DNA of 64,000 nucleotides from Streptomyces sp. SDr-06 (GTDB lineage: Bacteria > Actinomycetota > Actinomycetes > Streptomycetales > Streptomycetaceae), in NCBI RefSeq assembly GCF_003324565.1, contig NZ_QOLA01000005.1:124001-188000 (forward strand), given 5' to 3'. A program made the position numbers and the translations under genes. Shown one piece after another: positions 25,213-34,653 of the stretch (its first letter is position 1; every line of letters starts with the position of its first letter). The notes beneath the pieces are model-generated. The model saw nothing but the letters and a program-made list of their open reading frames with translations. It was not told the DNA's origin and ran no database searches.

Positions 25213-25701
25213 ATGGACACCGACACACAGCCCACCCCGCGGACCGACGACCTCACCTACTCCCACGACGACGCCGGGCTCGCCGCCCAGCCGATCGGCT
25301 ACTGGAGCTGGGCCGCCCACATCGCGGTGGTCACCCACATCCGCGCCATGCTCGCGGAGCTCGGCCTCACCCAGCCCCAGTGGTGGATCCTCAACCAGGC
25401 GGTGGACGGCCGTCCGCGCGCCGAGGTGGTGGCCGTCCTCCAGGGCTATCTGGACGCGGGCGCCCCGGTCATCGGGGACGGCATCGACGAACTCGTGGCC
25501 CGCGGCCTCCTCACCCAGGACCCGACCGACTTCCTGGAACTCACCTACGCGGGACGGGAGTTGCGCGAGACGGCCGCCGCCCGGCAGGGCGAGACACGCG
25601 ACCGGATCCACGCCGGGATCACGGACGAGGAGTACGTCCGCACCCTCAAGGTCCTCCAGCGCATGATCCACAACGTGGGCGGCAAGGCCTGGCACCACTG
25701 A
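25213..25701 (+). CDS. MarR-like winged-helix regulator
   Basis: A 162-residue protein with the MarR arrangement: an N-terminal helix pair (YWSWAAHIAVVTHIRAMLAE), a winged helix (LTQPQWWILNQAVDG, then GIDELVARGLLTQD) and a C-terminal dimerisation helix (VRTLKVLQRMIHNVG). MarR proteins repress genes and respond to small ligands or oxidants. A MerR/SoxR-type promoter lies directly upstream, suggesting redox-linked expression. It is monocistronic between glycan genes and an acyltransferase, and its targets are unknown. Confidence 0.8.
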   Translation: MDTDTQPTPRTDDLTYSHDDAGLAAQPIGYWSWAAHIAVVTHIRAMLAELGLTQPQWWILNQAVDGRPRAEVVAVLQGYLDAGAPVIGDGIDELVARGLLTQDPTDFLELTYAGRELRETAAARQGETRDRIHAGITDEEYVRTLKVLQRMIHNVGGKAWHH

Positions 25702-25883
25702 GCGGCGGGCCCGAACCGACGGCGAAATCGACGCCCAGGCAAACCCGTTCCGGCACGAGGTGAACGGGCCGCGTCGGACAGCGGAACACCACCGCCGCGG
25801 CCCCGATTCCGGGCCGCGGCGGTCCTACTCTGTCGACGCCAAGGCCCGACGGGCCGCAGCGGGACGCCGGGAAGAGGAAAGCC

Positions 25884-27035
25884 GTGACCAACACCCTGCC
25901 GCGGGTACGAAGCGACGCCGGCGGTCAGCCGCGGCCGACACCGGCGGCCGGGCGCGCGCCGGTCGCGGCCCCGGTCTCCCGGCTGCGCGCGCTCGACGGG
26001 CTGCGCCTGGTCGCCGCCCTCATGGTCGCGCTGTACCACTACGGCGGCCGGTCCGGCGACATCAGCAAGGGCTGGGGCGCCTCGCCCAAGAAGCTGTTCC
26101 CGGCCACCCACGAGTGGTTCTCCTACGGCTGCCTCGGCGTGCAGATCTTCTTCGTCATCAGCGGCTTCGTCATCTGCATGAGCGGGTGGGGCCGCCCCCT
26201 GCGCTCGTTCTTCGCCTCGCGCGTGGCCCGGCTCTACCCGGCGTACTGGGCGGCGCTGGTCATCGTCACCGCGGTGTTCGCGCTGCCGTGGGTCGTCTAC
26301 CGGACGGTCACGCCCAGCGAGTTCCTGGTGAACCTGACCATGCTCCAGATGCCGGTCGGCGTGCACCGGGTGCTCGGGGTGTGCTGGACGCTCTGGGCCG
26401 AGCTCCGCTTCTACGCCCTGTTCGCCCTGTGCGTCGTCCTGCCGGGCGCGACCCGCCGCCGCGTCGTGCTGTTCTGCGCGGGCTGGACGCTCGCGGCCGC
26501 GCTCACCGCGACGGCCCAGCAGCCGTTCCTGGAGGCCGTGTTCATGCCCGAGTACGCGCCCTTCTTCATCGGCGGCATGGGCCTGTACCTGCTGCACCGC
26601 AACCGGCGCGACGTGACCGCGTGGGGCATCGTCGCGGTCAGCTGGGCGATCGGCCAGCACTGGGCGGTCGTGGGCCTGTGGCACAAGCCGAACCCCGCGG
26701 CCTTCTCCAACCGGCACGCCTCGGTGATCATCGCCATCGTCACCCTGGGATTCCTGCTGGTCGGCGCCGTCGCACTCGGCTGGTTCCGCTGGGCGGACTG
26801 GAGCTGGCTCACCGTGGCGGGCGCCCTCACCTATCCGTTCTACCTGGTCCACGAACACCTGGGCTGGGTGGTCGTCGGCGTGCTGCACAAGGACCTGCAC
26901 ATCCCCGCCCCGGCCACCTTCGCCCTCACCATCGCGGCGATGCTGCTCCTGGCCTGGCTGCTCAACCGCTACGTGGAGCGCTGGGCGACGCCACTGCTGC
27001 GTCGAGCCCTGGCCCGGGGCCCCGCACCGTCCTGA
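25884..27035 (+). CDS. Integral membrane acyltransferase (acyltransferase 3 family)
   Basis: A 383-residue multi-pass protein of the OafA/acyltransferase-3 family with about ten hydrophobic segments. The conserved early motif RALDGLRLVAALMVALYHY holds the catalytic-site histidine, and FFVISGFVICMSGW and RVARLYPAYW follow. The GTG start has a GAAGAGGAAA site. These enzymes move acetyl or other acyl groups onto extracytoplasmic sugars. Its position beside the nonulosonic acid cluster suggests decoration of that polymer, which is inference. Confidence 0.88.
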   Translation: MTNTLPRVRSDAGGQPRPTPAAGRAPVAAPVSRLRALDGLRLVAALMVALYHYGGRSGDISKGWGASPKKLFPATHEWFSYGCLGVQIFFVISGFVICMSGWGRPLRSFFASRVARLYPAYWAALVIVTAVFALPWVVYRTVTPSEFLVNLTMLQMPVGVHRVLGVCWTLWAELRFYALFALCVVLPGATRRRVVLFCAGWTLAAALTATAQQPFLEAVFMPEYAPFFIGGMGLYLLHRNRRDVTAWGIVAVSWAIGQHWAVVGLWHKPNPAAFSNRHASVIIAIVTLGFLLVGAVALGWFRWADWSWLTVAGALTYPFYLVHEHLGWVVVGVLHKDLHIPAPATFALTIAAMLLLAWLLNRYVERWATPLLRRALARGPAPS

Positions 27036-27059
27036 CCGGGTCGACGTCGACCAGAGCGG

Positions 27060-27656
27060 TCAGTCACCGTCCCCGTCGAGCAGCACGTCGACGGGAAGCT
27101 CCAGGGCGACCCCCACGGACGGGGGCAGGACCACGGTCGCGCCCCGTTCGTAGCGGGAGCGGGTCCGATACGTGTCCCCCACCGGATCCGTGAGCACCAG
27201 GACCTCGCCGTGCTTGCGGTCGGCGATGACGTACACCGGGATCCGGGCCTCGGCGTATGTCTCGGCCTTGGTGACCAGGTCGTTGCCCCAGTTGGACGAC
27301 GTCACCTCCAGGACGAGGCGGAAGACGTTCGCCGCGTAGCAGTTCTTCGTGACCAGGGCGTCCTTGTAGTCGGCGTCGACGATGGCCCAGTCCGGCTCGG
27401 CGTAGTCATCGGGACCCGTACCGAGCCAGACGCCGATGCCAGGCAGTGACTTGAGCCCGGATTCCCTGCCCCCGGCTTGCCGGAACTGGTAGACCAGCTC
27501 AGCCACGGTCTCCTGGTGCGGGCCGTCAGGCGGTGGTGTCACGACGATGCTCCCCTTGAGGACCTCCACGCGATGTCCGGGCAGCGCCTCCGAGAGGCGG
27601 TCGGCGGCTTCGCCGATCGTCATCTCGTTCAGTATTACGGCCACGGCATCCTCCAT
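27060..27656 (-). CDS. Uma2-family (DUF820) putative endonuclease
   Basis: About 198 residues with the Uma2 restriction-endonuclease-like fold: a VEVLKGSIVVTPPP opening, AEPDWAIVDADY (catalytic Asp region), then LVLEVTSSNWGNDLVTKAETYAEA (Glu/Lys centre). Uma2 proteins are abundant in Streptomyces and cyanobacteria, and their cellular role is unknown. ATG 27656 is used; a GTG four codons upstream and one further downstream behind GGAGGA are alternatives. No partner gene is evident. Confidence 0.85.
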   Translation of the reverse strand: MEDAVAVILNEMTIGEAADRLSEALPGHRVEVLKGSIVVTPPPDGPHQETVAELVYQFRQAGGRESGLKSLPGIGVWLGTGPDDYAEPDWAIVDADYKDALVTKNCYAANVFRLVLEVTSSNWGNDLVTKAETYAEARIPVYVIADRKHGEVLVLTDPVGDTYRTRSRYERGATVVLPPSVGVALELPVDVLLDGDGD

Positions 27657-27747
27657 TCGGGAGACCACTCTCCACCGAGAGTAACCGGAGGCATCCCGAT
27701 TCCGCCTCCGGTCACCCGTAGGGGGGACACGTCCTCGGGCTCCGCCC

Positions 27748-29328
<1,581 letters not shown>

Positions 29329-29521
29329 GTGCTGTGCCTCCCGCTAGAGCTCTACTGGCTGGTCCAACCCTCGCGACGGACTGTAGCGGCGGGCGTGCGG
29401 CGGGTGGAGAGGCGCACGCTGGGAGCTTGCTCACAGCCTTCCTGATGCGACCGGCTGCTTTTGCAACCGTTCAGCGCGGGAATCTGTCTCTGGGGACACG
29501 AGAGATTCAGGGGGGCGACCG

Positions 29522-30385
29522 ATGCGCCGGAACCACCGCACCACTGTCATAGCCAAGACCCTCGCCGCGACCGCCGTCATCACGGTGGCCGTGGGATGCA
29601 GTCCGGGGAACGACAAGGCGGGCGCGGCCACCCCCGCGCCGCCCGGGGCACCGGCCCCCTCGGCCTCGCCCGTCTCGGCCGTCGCCGACGACAAGCCGGC
29701 CGACGCGCCCGCCCCCGCCGCCTCGGCCACCACCGCGGCCAAGCCCGCGCCGCGGGTCCTGATGTCGAACGGCGCGAAGGGTGACCGCGTCAAGGAGTTG
29801 CAGGCCAGGCTCGCGCAGATCGGCTGGTACGACGACACCCCGACGGGTACGTACGGGGCCGCGACCACCGCGGCCGTCAAGGGCTTCCAGGACAAGCGCG
29901 CCCTCGCCGCCACGGGCACGACGGACAGCGTGACCTGGGACCGGCTGCTCGCGATGACGACGAAGCCGACGGCCGAGGAGCTGGCGGGGCAGACGGTCAA
30001 CAAGCCGGCCGCCAAGCTCGACCCGCGCTGCATGACCGGCCGTGTGCTGTGCATCAGCAAGACCAGCCGCTCGCTGTCGTGGGTGGTGGGCGGCAAGGTG
30101 CAGTCGACGATGGACGTGCGCTTCGGCTCCCAGTACACCCCGACCCGCGAGGGCGTCTTCAAGGTCTTCGAGAAGAGCCGCAACCACGTCTCGACGATCT
30201 ACCACACGGCCATGCCGTACGCGATGTTCTTCAGCGGCGGCCAGGCGGTGCACTACTCGTCGGACTTCGCGGCGCGCGGCTACAACGGCGCCTCGCACGG
30301 CTGCGTCAACGTACGGGACAAGGGCAAGATCGCGGCGCTCTTCGACCAGGTGCGCATCGGCGACAAGGTCGTCGTCTACTGGTGA
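29522..30385 (+). CDS. L,D-transpeptidase lipoprotein with peptidoglycan-binding domain
   Basis: A 287-residue exported protein. The N-terminus has a signal peptide with lipobox (VAVGC), then an Ala/Pro-rich linker (residues 30-78). A PG_binding_1 domain (KGDRVKELQARLAQIGWYDD) follows, then a YkuD catalytic domain with the signature SHGCVNVRD carrying the nucleophile Cys. Such enzymes make 3-3 cross-links or attach proteins in peptidoglycan, which is extensive in Streptomyces. A strong hairpin follows the gene at 30430-30468. Confidence 0.93.
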   Translation: MRRNHRTTVIAKTLAATAVITVAVGCSPGNDKAGAATPAPPGAPAPSASPVSAVADDKPADAPAPAASATTAAKPAPRVLMSNGAKGDRVKELQARLAQIGWYDDTPTGTYGAATTAAVKGFQDKRALAATGTTDSVTWDRLLAMTTKPTAEELAGQTVNKPAAKLDPRCMTGRVLCISKTSRSLSWVVGGKVQSTMDVRFGSQYTPTREGVFKVFEKSRNHVSTIYHTAMPYAMFFSGGQAVHYSSDFAARGYNGASHGCVNVRDKGKIAALFDQVRIGDKVVVYW

Positions 30386-30429
30386 TCCGGTCCGTCGCCG
30401 ACCCGTGGGCCGGGGTCGGAGGAAGGGAG

Positions 30430-30468
30430 GGCGCGGGCGGGACCGGGGGAACGTGTCCCGCCCGCGCC
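30430..30468 (+). terminator. Perfect 14-bp hairpin after the L,D-transpeptidase gene
   Basis: Arms 30430-30443 and 30455-30468 are exact reverse complements around an 11-base loop, 45 bases past the stop codon. The rest of 30386-30680 shows nothing further that I can interpret. Confidence 0.8.
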
Positions 30469-30680
30469 ATTCGCGCGGAGCCGTGGGTACGGGGGGAACC
30501 CCGGCTCTTCTGCGCCGCCGATGACCAGTCGGCTCACTCAGTACTGCGCCGCCGTCTCAAAAAACGTTACTCCGGGTTCTGAGCTGCGCTTCCACGGAGG
30601 GATTCGGACCTCGGCGAGACCCCGCGGGGCTGTTGGTCCCGGGCATCGGGGCCCGCGGAAGGCGCCTCGCAGCGGCTCGC

Positions 30681-31670
30681 TCAGTGCGGGACCGCGGAGC
30701 CGAGCGCGCCGGGCCTGATCCAGTCCAGGAGCTTGCCGGGGCGGGTGGTCACGGAGTTCTGCTTGCCGCCGCCCCCGCCGCCGTTCTTGTTGCCCTGGCC
30801 GTCGCCCTTGCCCTTGCCCTGACCTTCGCCCTGGCCCTGGTCGTCCGAGCCGCCGGACCTGCCGCCGCCGTCGCCGTCGAGCAGCACGTCGCAGAACGCC
30901 TTCACCGCGCCCGGGCCGTGGGCCGCGGACTCCAGACTGCGGCGCTTGTCCTGGTCAAGCCGGCCCGAGCGGTAGTCCCGGCAGTCCTCGGCCGTCTTGG
31001 CGAGCCACTGTCCCTTGCCCGCGCCATCGTTGTCGTCCCCCGAACCACCGGACGGGGCGCCGTCCTTCCTGCCCGGGTCGCCGCTGCCGCCGGCGGCCGA
31101 GCCGTCCGGGCTCGCCGGGTGCGAGGGGTCGCCGGGCGTGCCGGTGCCGGTCGACGGGCTGTGCCGGCCGGGTGTCGGTGAGCCCGGGGGCAGGGAGTGC
31201 GAGGGCGAGGCGGTGACCGGGCCCGGGGTCACCTCGGCGGAGACGCTGGACGCGGGCGTGGGGTCCTGCTCGTCGAAGGCGAAGGGACCCGGCAGCACAC
31301 CGGTGCCCGCGGCGACGGCGACCCCGCCGAGCGCGCAGCAGGCGAGGGCCGCGGCAAGGCCGAGGCGCACCGGCGCGAAGCGCCTGCGCCGGGGGGCCTC
31401 GCGCACCTCGGCGACGCGTCCGACCCGTACGACACCGAGCCCCTCGGCCGCGGCCGTGCCCTCGGGGCGGGCCTTGCGGAAGGCGGCCAGGGCCGCGGCC
31501 TCGCCGGGGAGTTCGGTGGTGGCCGGTTCGGTGGGGGTGAGGGAGCGCAGCAGGGCCGCGAGCCGGTCGGCCTCGGCGCGGGCCCGCTCGTCACCGGGCT
31601 CGACCCCTTCGCCGCGCAGCAGTCGCTCGACGGCATCCCCGTCAAGCCACTCGTGCCGCTCGTCAGCCAT
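30681..31670 (-). CDS. Membrane protein coupled to ECF sigma gene (putative anti-sigma)
   Basis: About 329 residues. An N-terminal cytoplasmic part of about 100 residues (WLDGDAVERLLRGEG) lacks the zinc HxxxCxxC anti-sigma motif. One membrane segment lies around residues 103-125. A long outer region is rich in Pro, Ser, Gly and Asp with a low-complexity QGQGEGQGKGKG-type stretch. Its ATG overlaps the stop of the upstream sigma gene (TGATG), so they are co-translated. The role as sigma regulator comes from this pairing. A GTG one codon upstream is an alternative start. Confidence 0.65.
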   Translation of the reverse strand: MADERHEWLDGDAVERLLRGEGVEPGDERARAEADRLAALLRSLTPTEPATTELPGEAAALAAFRKARPEGTAAAEGLGVVRVGRVAEVREAPRRRRFAPVRLGLAAALACCALGGVAVAAGTGVLPGPFAFDEQDPTPASSVSAEVTPGPVTASPSHSLPPGSPTPGRHSPSTGTGTPGDPSHPASPDGSAAGGSGDPGRKDGAPSGGSGDDNDGAGKGQWLAKTAEDCRDYRSGRLDQDKRRSLESAAHGPGAVKAFCDVLLDGDGGGRSGGSDDQGQGEGQGKGKGDGQGNKNGGGGGGKQNSVTTRPGKLLDWIRPGALGSAVPH

Positions 31671-32341
31671 CACATGTCCTTCTGCGTCCGGGCGCGCGAT
31701 TGCGTCACACCGCGTTCCGGCGCACGCTGCGACGGCACGGCACCCAGTTCCTCCACGTCCTGGGCCCCCTCCCCCGCGGAGCCGTCGGCGCCGAGCAGTT
31801 CAGCCAGCCGCTTCAGGCCCCGGTGCGCGGCGGTCCGCACCGCGCCGGGCCGTTTACCCAGGGTCTGCGCCGCGCTCTTCGCGTCCAGACCGACCACCAC
31901 GCGCAACACCACGGCCTCGGCCTGGTCCTGGGGGAGCTGGGCGATGAGCGCCATCGTACGTCCGGTGCCGAGCGCCTCCATCGCCTCGTCCGCGGTGTCG
32001 AAGGGGGCGGGGCGCGCGACGAGCTCGCTCTCGTCGCCGCCGACGGCGGGCCTGCGGCCGCGCATCCTGATGTGGTCGAGGGCCCGGTTGCGGGCGATGC
32101 GGGCGGCCCAGCCGCGGAAGCGGTCGGCGTCGCCCTCGAAGCGGGCGAGGTCGCGGGCGATCTGGAGCCAGGCCTCCGAGGTCACGTCCTCGGCGTCGGG
32201 TTCCCCGACCAGCGTGCGCACATAGCCGAGCAGGCGCGGGTGCACAGCGCGATAGACAGCACGGAAGGCTTCCTCGTCCCCGTCCTGCGCCCTGAGCACC
32301 GCGGCGGTCAGCTCCGCGTCGTCCCCCAGCAATCCCTGCAC
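31670..32341 (-). CDS. ECF sigma factor
   Basis: A 223-residue sigma-70 family protein: region 2 (FRAVYRAVHPRLLGYVRTLV and FRGWAARIARNRALDHIR) and region 4 (LIAQLPQDQAEAVVLRVVVG, then AAQTLGKRPGAVRTAAHRGL). The last 30 residues are a polar tail. The start is GTG 32341 with only a weak ribosome site. It forms a two-gene operon with a single-pass membrane protein that likely holds it in check. Its promoter targets are unknown. Confidence 0.9.
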   Translation of the reverse strand: MQGLLGDDAELTAAVLRAQDGDEEAFRAVYRAVHPRLLGYVRTLVGEPDAEDVTSEAWLQIARDLARFEGDADRFRGWAARIARNRALDHIRMRGRRPAVGGDESELVARPAPFDTADEAMEALGTGRTMALIAQLPQDQAEAVVLRVVVGLDAKSAAQTLGKRPGAVRTAAHRGLKRLAELLGADGSAGEGAQDVEELGAVPSQRAPERGVTQSRARTQKDM

Positions 32342-32514
32342 CTGTCTGACTGACTTGTCCTGATGTCACCGCTGGTCATCGCGTCGCGTCCCCCAACGCG
32401 AATCAGCACGCTACGGCCTCGGCGCCCCGTAGTCCATGACTTGTACAACCTGCAACAACCTGCTGACACAGCGGGGTGTGACAGAAAACGCACGCACGGC
32501 GCTGAAGAGAGTAC

Positions 32515-32578
32515 GGGGCCGCCACAACGGCCCCGCCGGAAGACGGCCGGGGCCTCTCCTGTGGGGGGTGGCGGCCCC
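32515..32578. repeat. Nested inverted repeats at the left border of the integrated element
   Basis: Outer arms 32515-32525 and 32568-32578 (GGGGCCGCCAC and complement) enclose a second GC hairpin (about 32529-32555). The right arm runs into the 23-bp direct repeat. The segment 32342-32671 holds no convincing gene, only these structures and the repeat. Confidence 0.6.
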
Positions 32579-32587
32579 GGTCGTCCT
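32565..32587 (+). repeat. 23-bp direct repeat, left copy (candidate att site)
   Basis: The 23 bases starting GGGGTGGCGGCCCCGGTC are identical to 35876-35898. The two copies enclose the integrase remnant, the small minus-strand genes and the XRE/DUF397 pair, as expected for attL/attR of an integrated element. Confidence 0.65.
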
Positions 32588-32671
32588 TCCGATCTCTAGC
32601 GCTCTCACCTGCGCAGATCTTGTGTGTGATGAGTCCGCGTGACCAACAGCGTGACCAACGGGTCAGGCACC

Positions 32672-33097
32672 TCACGTGACGTTCCCCAGACCGATCCGCT
32701 GAGCCGTCCCCGATGCCAGCCTGAGAGCTCCCTCGACGCGACGCTTGCCGTACTGCTTCATCGTGTAGCCCGGCGAGGCGTGCCGTACGTTCGCGGAGAC
32801 CTCTACGGGGTTCTCCCCCGCCTCCAGGTCATTGGTGACCTTGCTGTGCCGCCAGTCGTGAACACGGAAGTCCTTCGGCAGATCCAGGCGCGTACGCACA
32901 GTGCGCCACCTGGCGCTGACCTGTCCGGCGTCCTGCGGGTCACCGGGCCTGAGTCCGTCATTGCGGAGCATGTATCCGTCGCGGGCGAAGACGAGACCCT
33001 GTTCGTTCCAGCGTGAGCCGAGCTGAGACTTCCAAGCCTGCTGCCGTTCCCACTGGATCTTGAGAACCTTCATCAGCGCTTGGTCGTCCTTCCCCAT
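32672..33097 (-). pseudogene. Tyrosine recombinase (integrase) C-terminal fragment
   Basis: A 141-residue remnant of a phage/ICE-type integrase. It keeps the HxxR box (VHDWRHS), a VRHAS segment matching the usual LGHAS, and the catalytic tyrosine region (MKQYG). The arm-binding and core-binding domains and the first catalytic arginine are absent; full enzymes of this group have around 400 residues. It is therefore almost certainly inactive, leaving the element fixed. It sits just inside the left direct repeat, the usual place for an integrase. Confidence 0.82.
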
Positions 33098-33220
33098 TTC
33101 CGTAACCCTGAGCAGCCGAACCAGGCCTGCAGAGCCTCAGTCGGCGAGCGCGGACCGTAAACACAATGGGAAAGCCCCGCTCATCGGCCGTGGGGGAACG
33201 GCAGACGAACGGGGCTTCTA

Positions 33221-33463
33221 CTAGCGGGTCAGACGGTTGCTTGGAGCGTCAGGCCCCGGGTAGTCAGGGTCAGCCTCGGAGCTGGGCAAAGGACGGTGCC
33301 CCTCGGACCAATCATTGGTCCACCCGCAGACACCACACGCGTAGCGGCCATCGAGTCCCGCCACGCGGGTACCGCACTTCCGACAGTCCGCCTCCGTGAT
33401 CTCCGGAGTAAACACGGGCTCAGGCTCGGGTAGCGGTTCCAGTTCCGGCGGCCATGGACTCAT
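33221..33463 (-). CDS. Small zinc-ribbon protein
   Basis: An 80-residue acidic protein with two CxxC pairs (CRKCG and CGVCG, about residues 26-43) forming a probable zinc ribbon, and a Pro/Glu-rich N-terminus (PPELEPLPEPEP). ATG 33463 lies inside the end of the preceding zinc-ribbon gene, overlapping it by 44 bases in another frame. Such small CxxC proteins are common in actinobacterial mobile elements. The function is unknown. Confidence 0.55.
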   Translation of the reverse strand: MSPWPPELEPLPEPEPVFTPEITEADCRKCGTRVAGLDGRYACGVCGWTNDWSEGHRPLPSSEADPDYPGPDAPSNRLTR

Positions 33464-33581
33464 ATTCCGGAGCGTACCCGGCCGGAGCCGGAGCGACCCC
33501 GGAAGACCAGCCACAGTTGCCACACGACCACGACCCGTCGGGCCCCTGCGTCGTCGCTGCTCCACACCTTGGGCATCCCAT
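33420..33581 (-). CDS. Small zinc-ribbon protein
   Basis: A 53-residue protein beginning MGCPRCG with a second pair CGNCG, a compact zinc ribbon, and a polar Ala/Gly tail. A strong GAGGAG ribosome site lies 8 bases before ATG 33581. The same frame stays open up to an ATG at 33773 that overlaps the stop of the upstream 35-residue gene, so a 117-residue form is also possible. It overlaps the next zinc-ribbon gene. The function is unknown. Confidence 0.55.
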   Translation of the reverse strand: MGCPRCGAATTQGPDGSWSCGNCGWSSGVAPAPAGYAPEYESMAAGTGTATRA

Positions 33582-33769
33582 TTTGCGTCTCCTCGCTCTT
33601 CCGTTCCGTGGTTTGCAGGTGCCCGCCCCTGCCGAGCCTCCCTGGCACGTGGGGGAACGTGTCCGGTCTCCCACAGCAGGGGCGGGGGCAGTGCTCCGCT
33701 CTCGTTGGCGACTGCCCGCGTGGCCGGTTGCGCTGATCGGCTCGGGGTTCATGCCATGAGGAACGGAAG

Positions 33770-33877
33770 TCATCGCATCGCGAGCGCCGCCCCGACGTAC
33801 AGGCCGGTTGATCCGCTGATCAGGATCAGCAGGACCGCGGCGCCGTCCTGGATGAGGTTCCGTAAGTGGCTCTTCAC
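33770..33877 (-). CDS. 35-residue single-pass membrane peptide with a TTA codon
   Basis: GTG at 33877 overlaps the stop of the preceding gene (GTGA), and the TGA at 33770-33772 overlaps a downstream ATG. The peptide has a polar N-terminus (KSHLRNLIQDG), one hydrophobic helix (AAVLLILISGSTGLYVGAAL), and ends AMR. Codon 5 is TTA, the rare leucine codon read by bldA tRNA in Streptomyces, so translation may be developmental. It could be a holin-like or toxin-like peptide; this is a guess from size and hydrophobicity. Confidence 0.5.
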   Translation of the reverse strand: MKSHLRNLIQDGAAVLLILISGSTGLYVGAALAMR

Positions 33878-34098
33878 GGGGCCACCCTCAGCCGTACGCG
33901 CTCGGACAGCCGCTCTGCGACTTCGGCGGGCAGATGGCCGACATGTACCAAGGGCTCCCCCCGATGAGTGGCAGAGCCCCGGATGCTGTTGATCGTCCGT
34001 TCAGACGCGCCTACCAGCCTCAGCGCTTCGCGCGTGGCCTCGGCAGCGGAGCTGGCGGTGATTGTTGCGTCCCGCCATTCCTGCATGGTCATTGGCAT
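33874..34098 (-). CDS. Small mobile-element protein of unknown function
   Basis: A 74-residue protein (MPMTMQEWRDATIT start) rich in Ala, Glu and Arg with probable helices throughout (AAEATREALRLVGA, LPAEVAERLSERV) and no cysteine. Its ATG overlaps the upstream gene by 10 bases and its stop overlaps the GTG of the 35-residue peptide, so it is part of a coupled minus-strand chain. I do not recognise the family. Confidence 0.55.
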   Translation of the reverse strand: MPMTMQEWRDATITASSAAEATREALRLVGASERTINSIRGSATHRGEPLVHVGHLPAEVAERLSERVRLRVAP

Positions 34099-34286
34099 TG
34101 CGTCAGTTCCCCTTGGAGTTGGTGGGTCGTGCAGGGGCTGAGGGTGTGGCAGTGCGCCCACCACTCCACGCCCCCTTTGAGCGGGCGGAGCACGATGCGC
34201 GGCGACCACAACAGGTCCATCACACGCCCCGTGCGCTTCGTGGCCGCGTCGTAGACGACGGCTCCGACCGTGACGCGGCTCGGCAT
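34089..34286 (-). CDS. Small mobile-element protein of unknown function
   Basis: A 65-residue protein (MPSRVTVGAVVYDAATKRTG), mostly beta-like, containing SPRIVLRPLKGGVEWW and ending with a short Thr/Gln tail. Similar small proteins occur in Streptomyces integrated elements, but I know no function. It overlaps the neighbouring small genes on both sides (34286 inside the upstream gene, 34089 inside the next). The start is assigned by the first good ATG after an upstream ATG-less stretch. Confidence 0.5.
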   Translation of the reverse strand: MPSRVTVGAVVYDAATKRTGRVMDLLWSPRIVLRPLKGGVEWWAHCHTLSPCTTHQLQGELTQCQ

Positions 34287-34510
34287 GCGCCGGGCCGCCT
34301 GGCGGGCGCCCACAGCATCCGCCGGAGCCCGGCCTCAACAGCCCTGAGATCAACCTCAGCCGGATGAACGAAGCCCCCGCGTGGGCGCCAGCCGAGCAAC
34401 CCCCAGGGACCGACTTCCTTTATGAGCGTGACCAGCTCGGCCACGCTGTCCGGCGCGCTGGTGGTCCTGGTGATGTCGGGCTCGGCAATCGGCTGGCGCG
34501 GTCTAGACAT
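34220..34510 (-). CDS. Small mobile-element protein of unknown function, first of minus-strand chain
   Basis: A 96-residue protein: a polar N-terminus (MSRPRQPIAEPDITRTT), a short helical centre (SVAELVTLIKEVGPWGLLGW), and an Arg/Ser-rich tail that overlaps the next gene by 67 bases. An AGAGGG site precedes ATG 34510. It is divergent from the XRE regulator gene with a repeated CTTGAAC element between them, so that regulator may control this chain. I do not recognise the family. Confidence 0.5.
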   Translation of the reverse strand: MSRPRQPIAEPDITRTTSAPDSVAELVTLIKEVGPWGLLGWRPRGGFVHPAEVDLRAVEAGLRRMLWAPARRPGACRAASRSEPSSTTRPRSARGV

Positions 34511-34572
34511 GGAGGCGCCCTCTCGGCGTGGAAGCAGATCGTTCGTACCTAGCTCAGCACTCCGTCGGCTTA

Positions 34573-34601
34573 CTTGAACCGCTTGAACACGAATGTTCAA
34601 G
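34573..34601. promoter_or_regulatory. Candidate XRE operator with CTTGAAC repeats
   Basis: CTTGAAC occurs at 34573 and 34582 in direct order and as its complement GTTCAAG at 34595-34601. This gives a 7-bp inverted repeat with 6-base spacing (34582-34601) between the divergent XRE and small-gene units. Autoregulation is inferred. Confidence 0.5.
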
Positions 34602-34653
34602 TCCGCAGCCTGGTATGACAGTTGAGTCGGTTCCATCGCATGAGGTTGTGGGC

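Noticed and set aside
29460..29500. SigE-like promoter upstream of the L,D-transpeptidase gene
   Set aside because: Only a loose match (GCAACC and TCTC-type elements) that could arise by chance.
32565..32671. tRNA gene as integration target at the left border
   Set aside because: No cloverleaf or T-loop consensus is visible around either repeat copy.
32639..33016. Plus-strand frame opposite the integrase fragment
   Set aside because: No motif; the minus strand reads a clear integrase catalytic segment.
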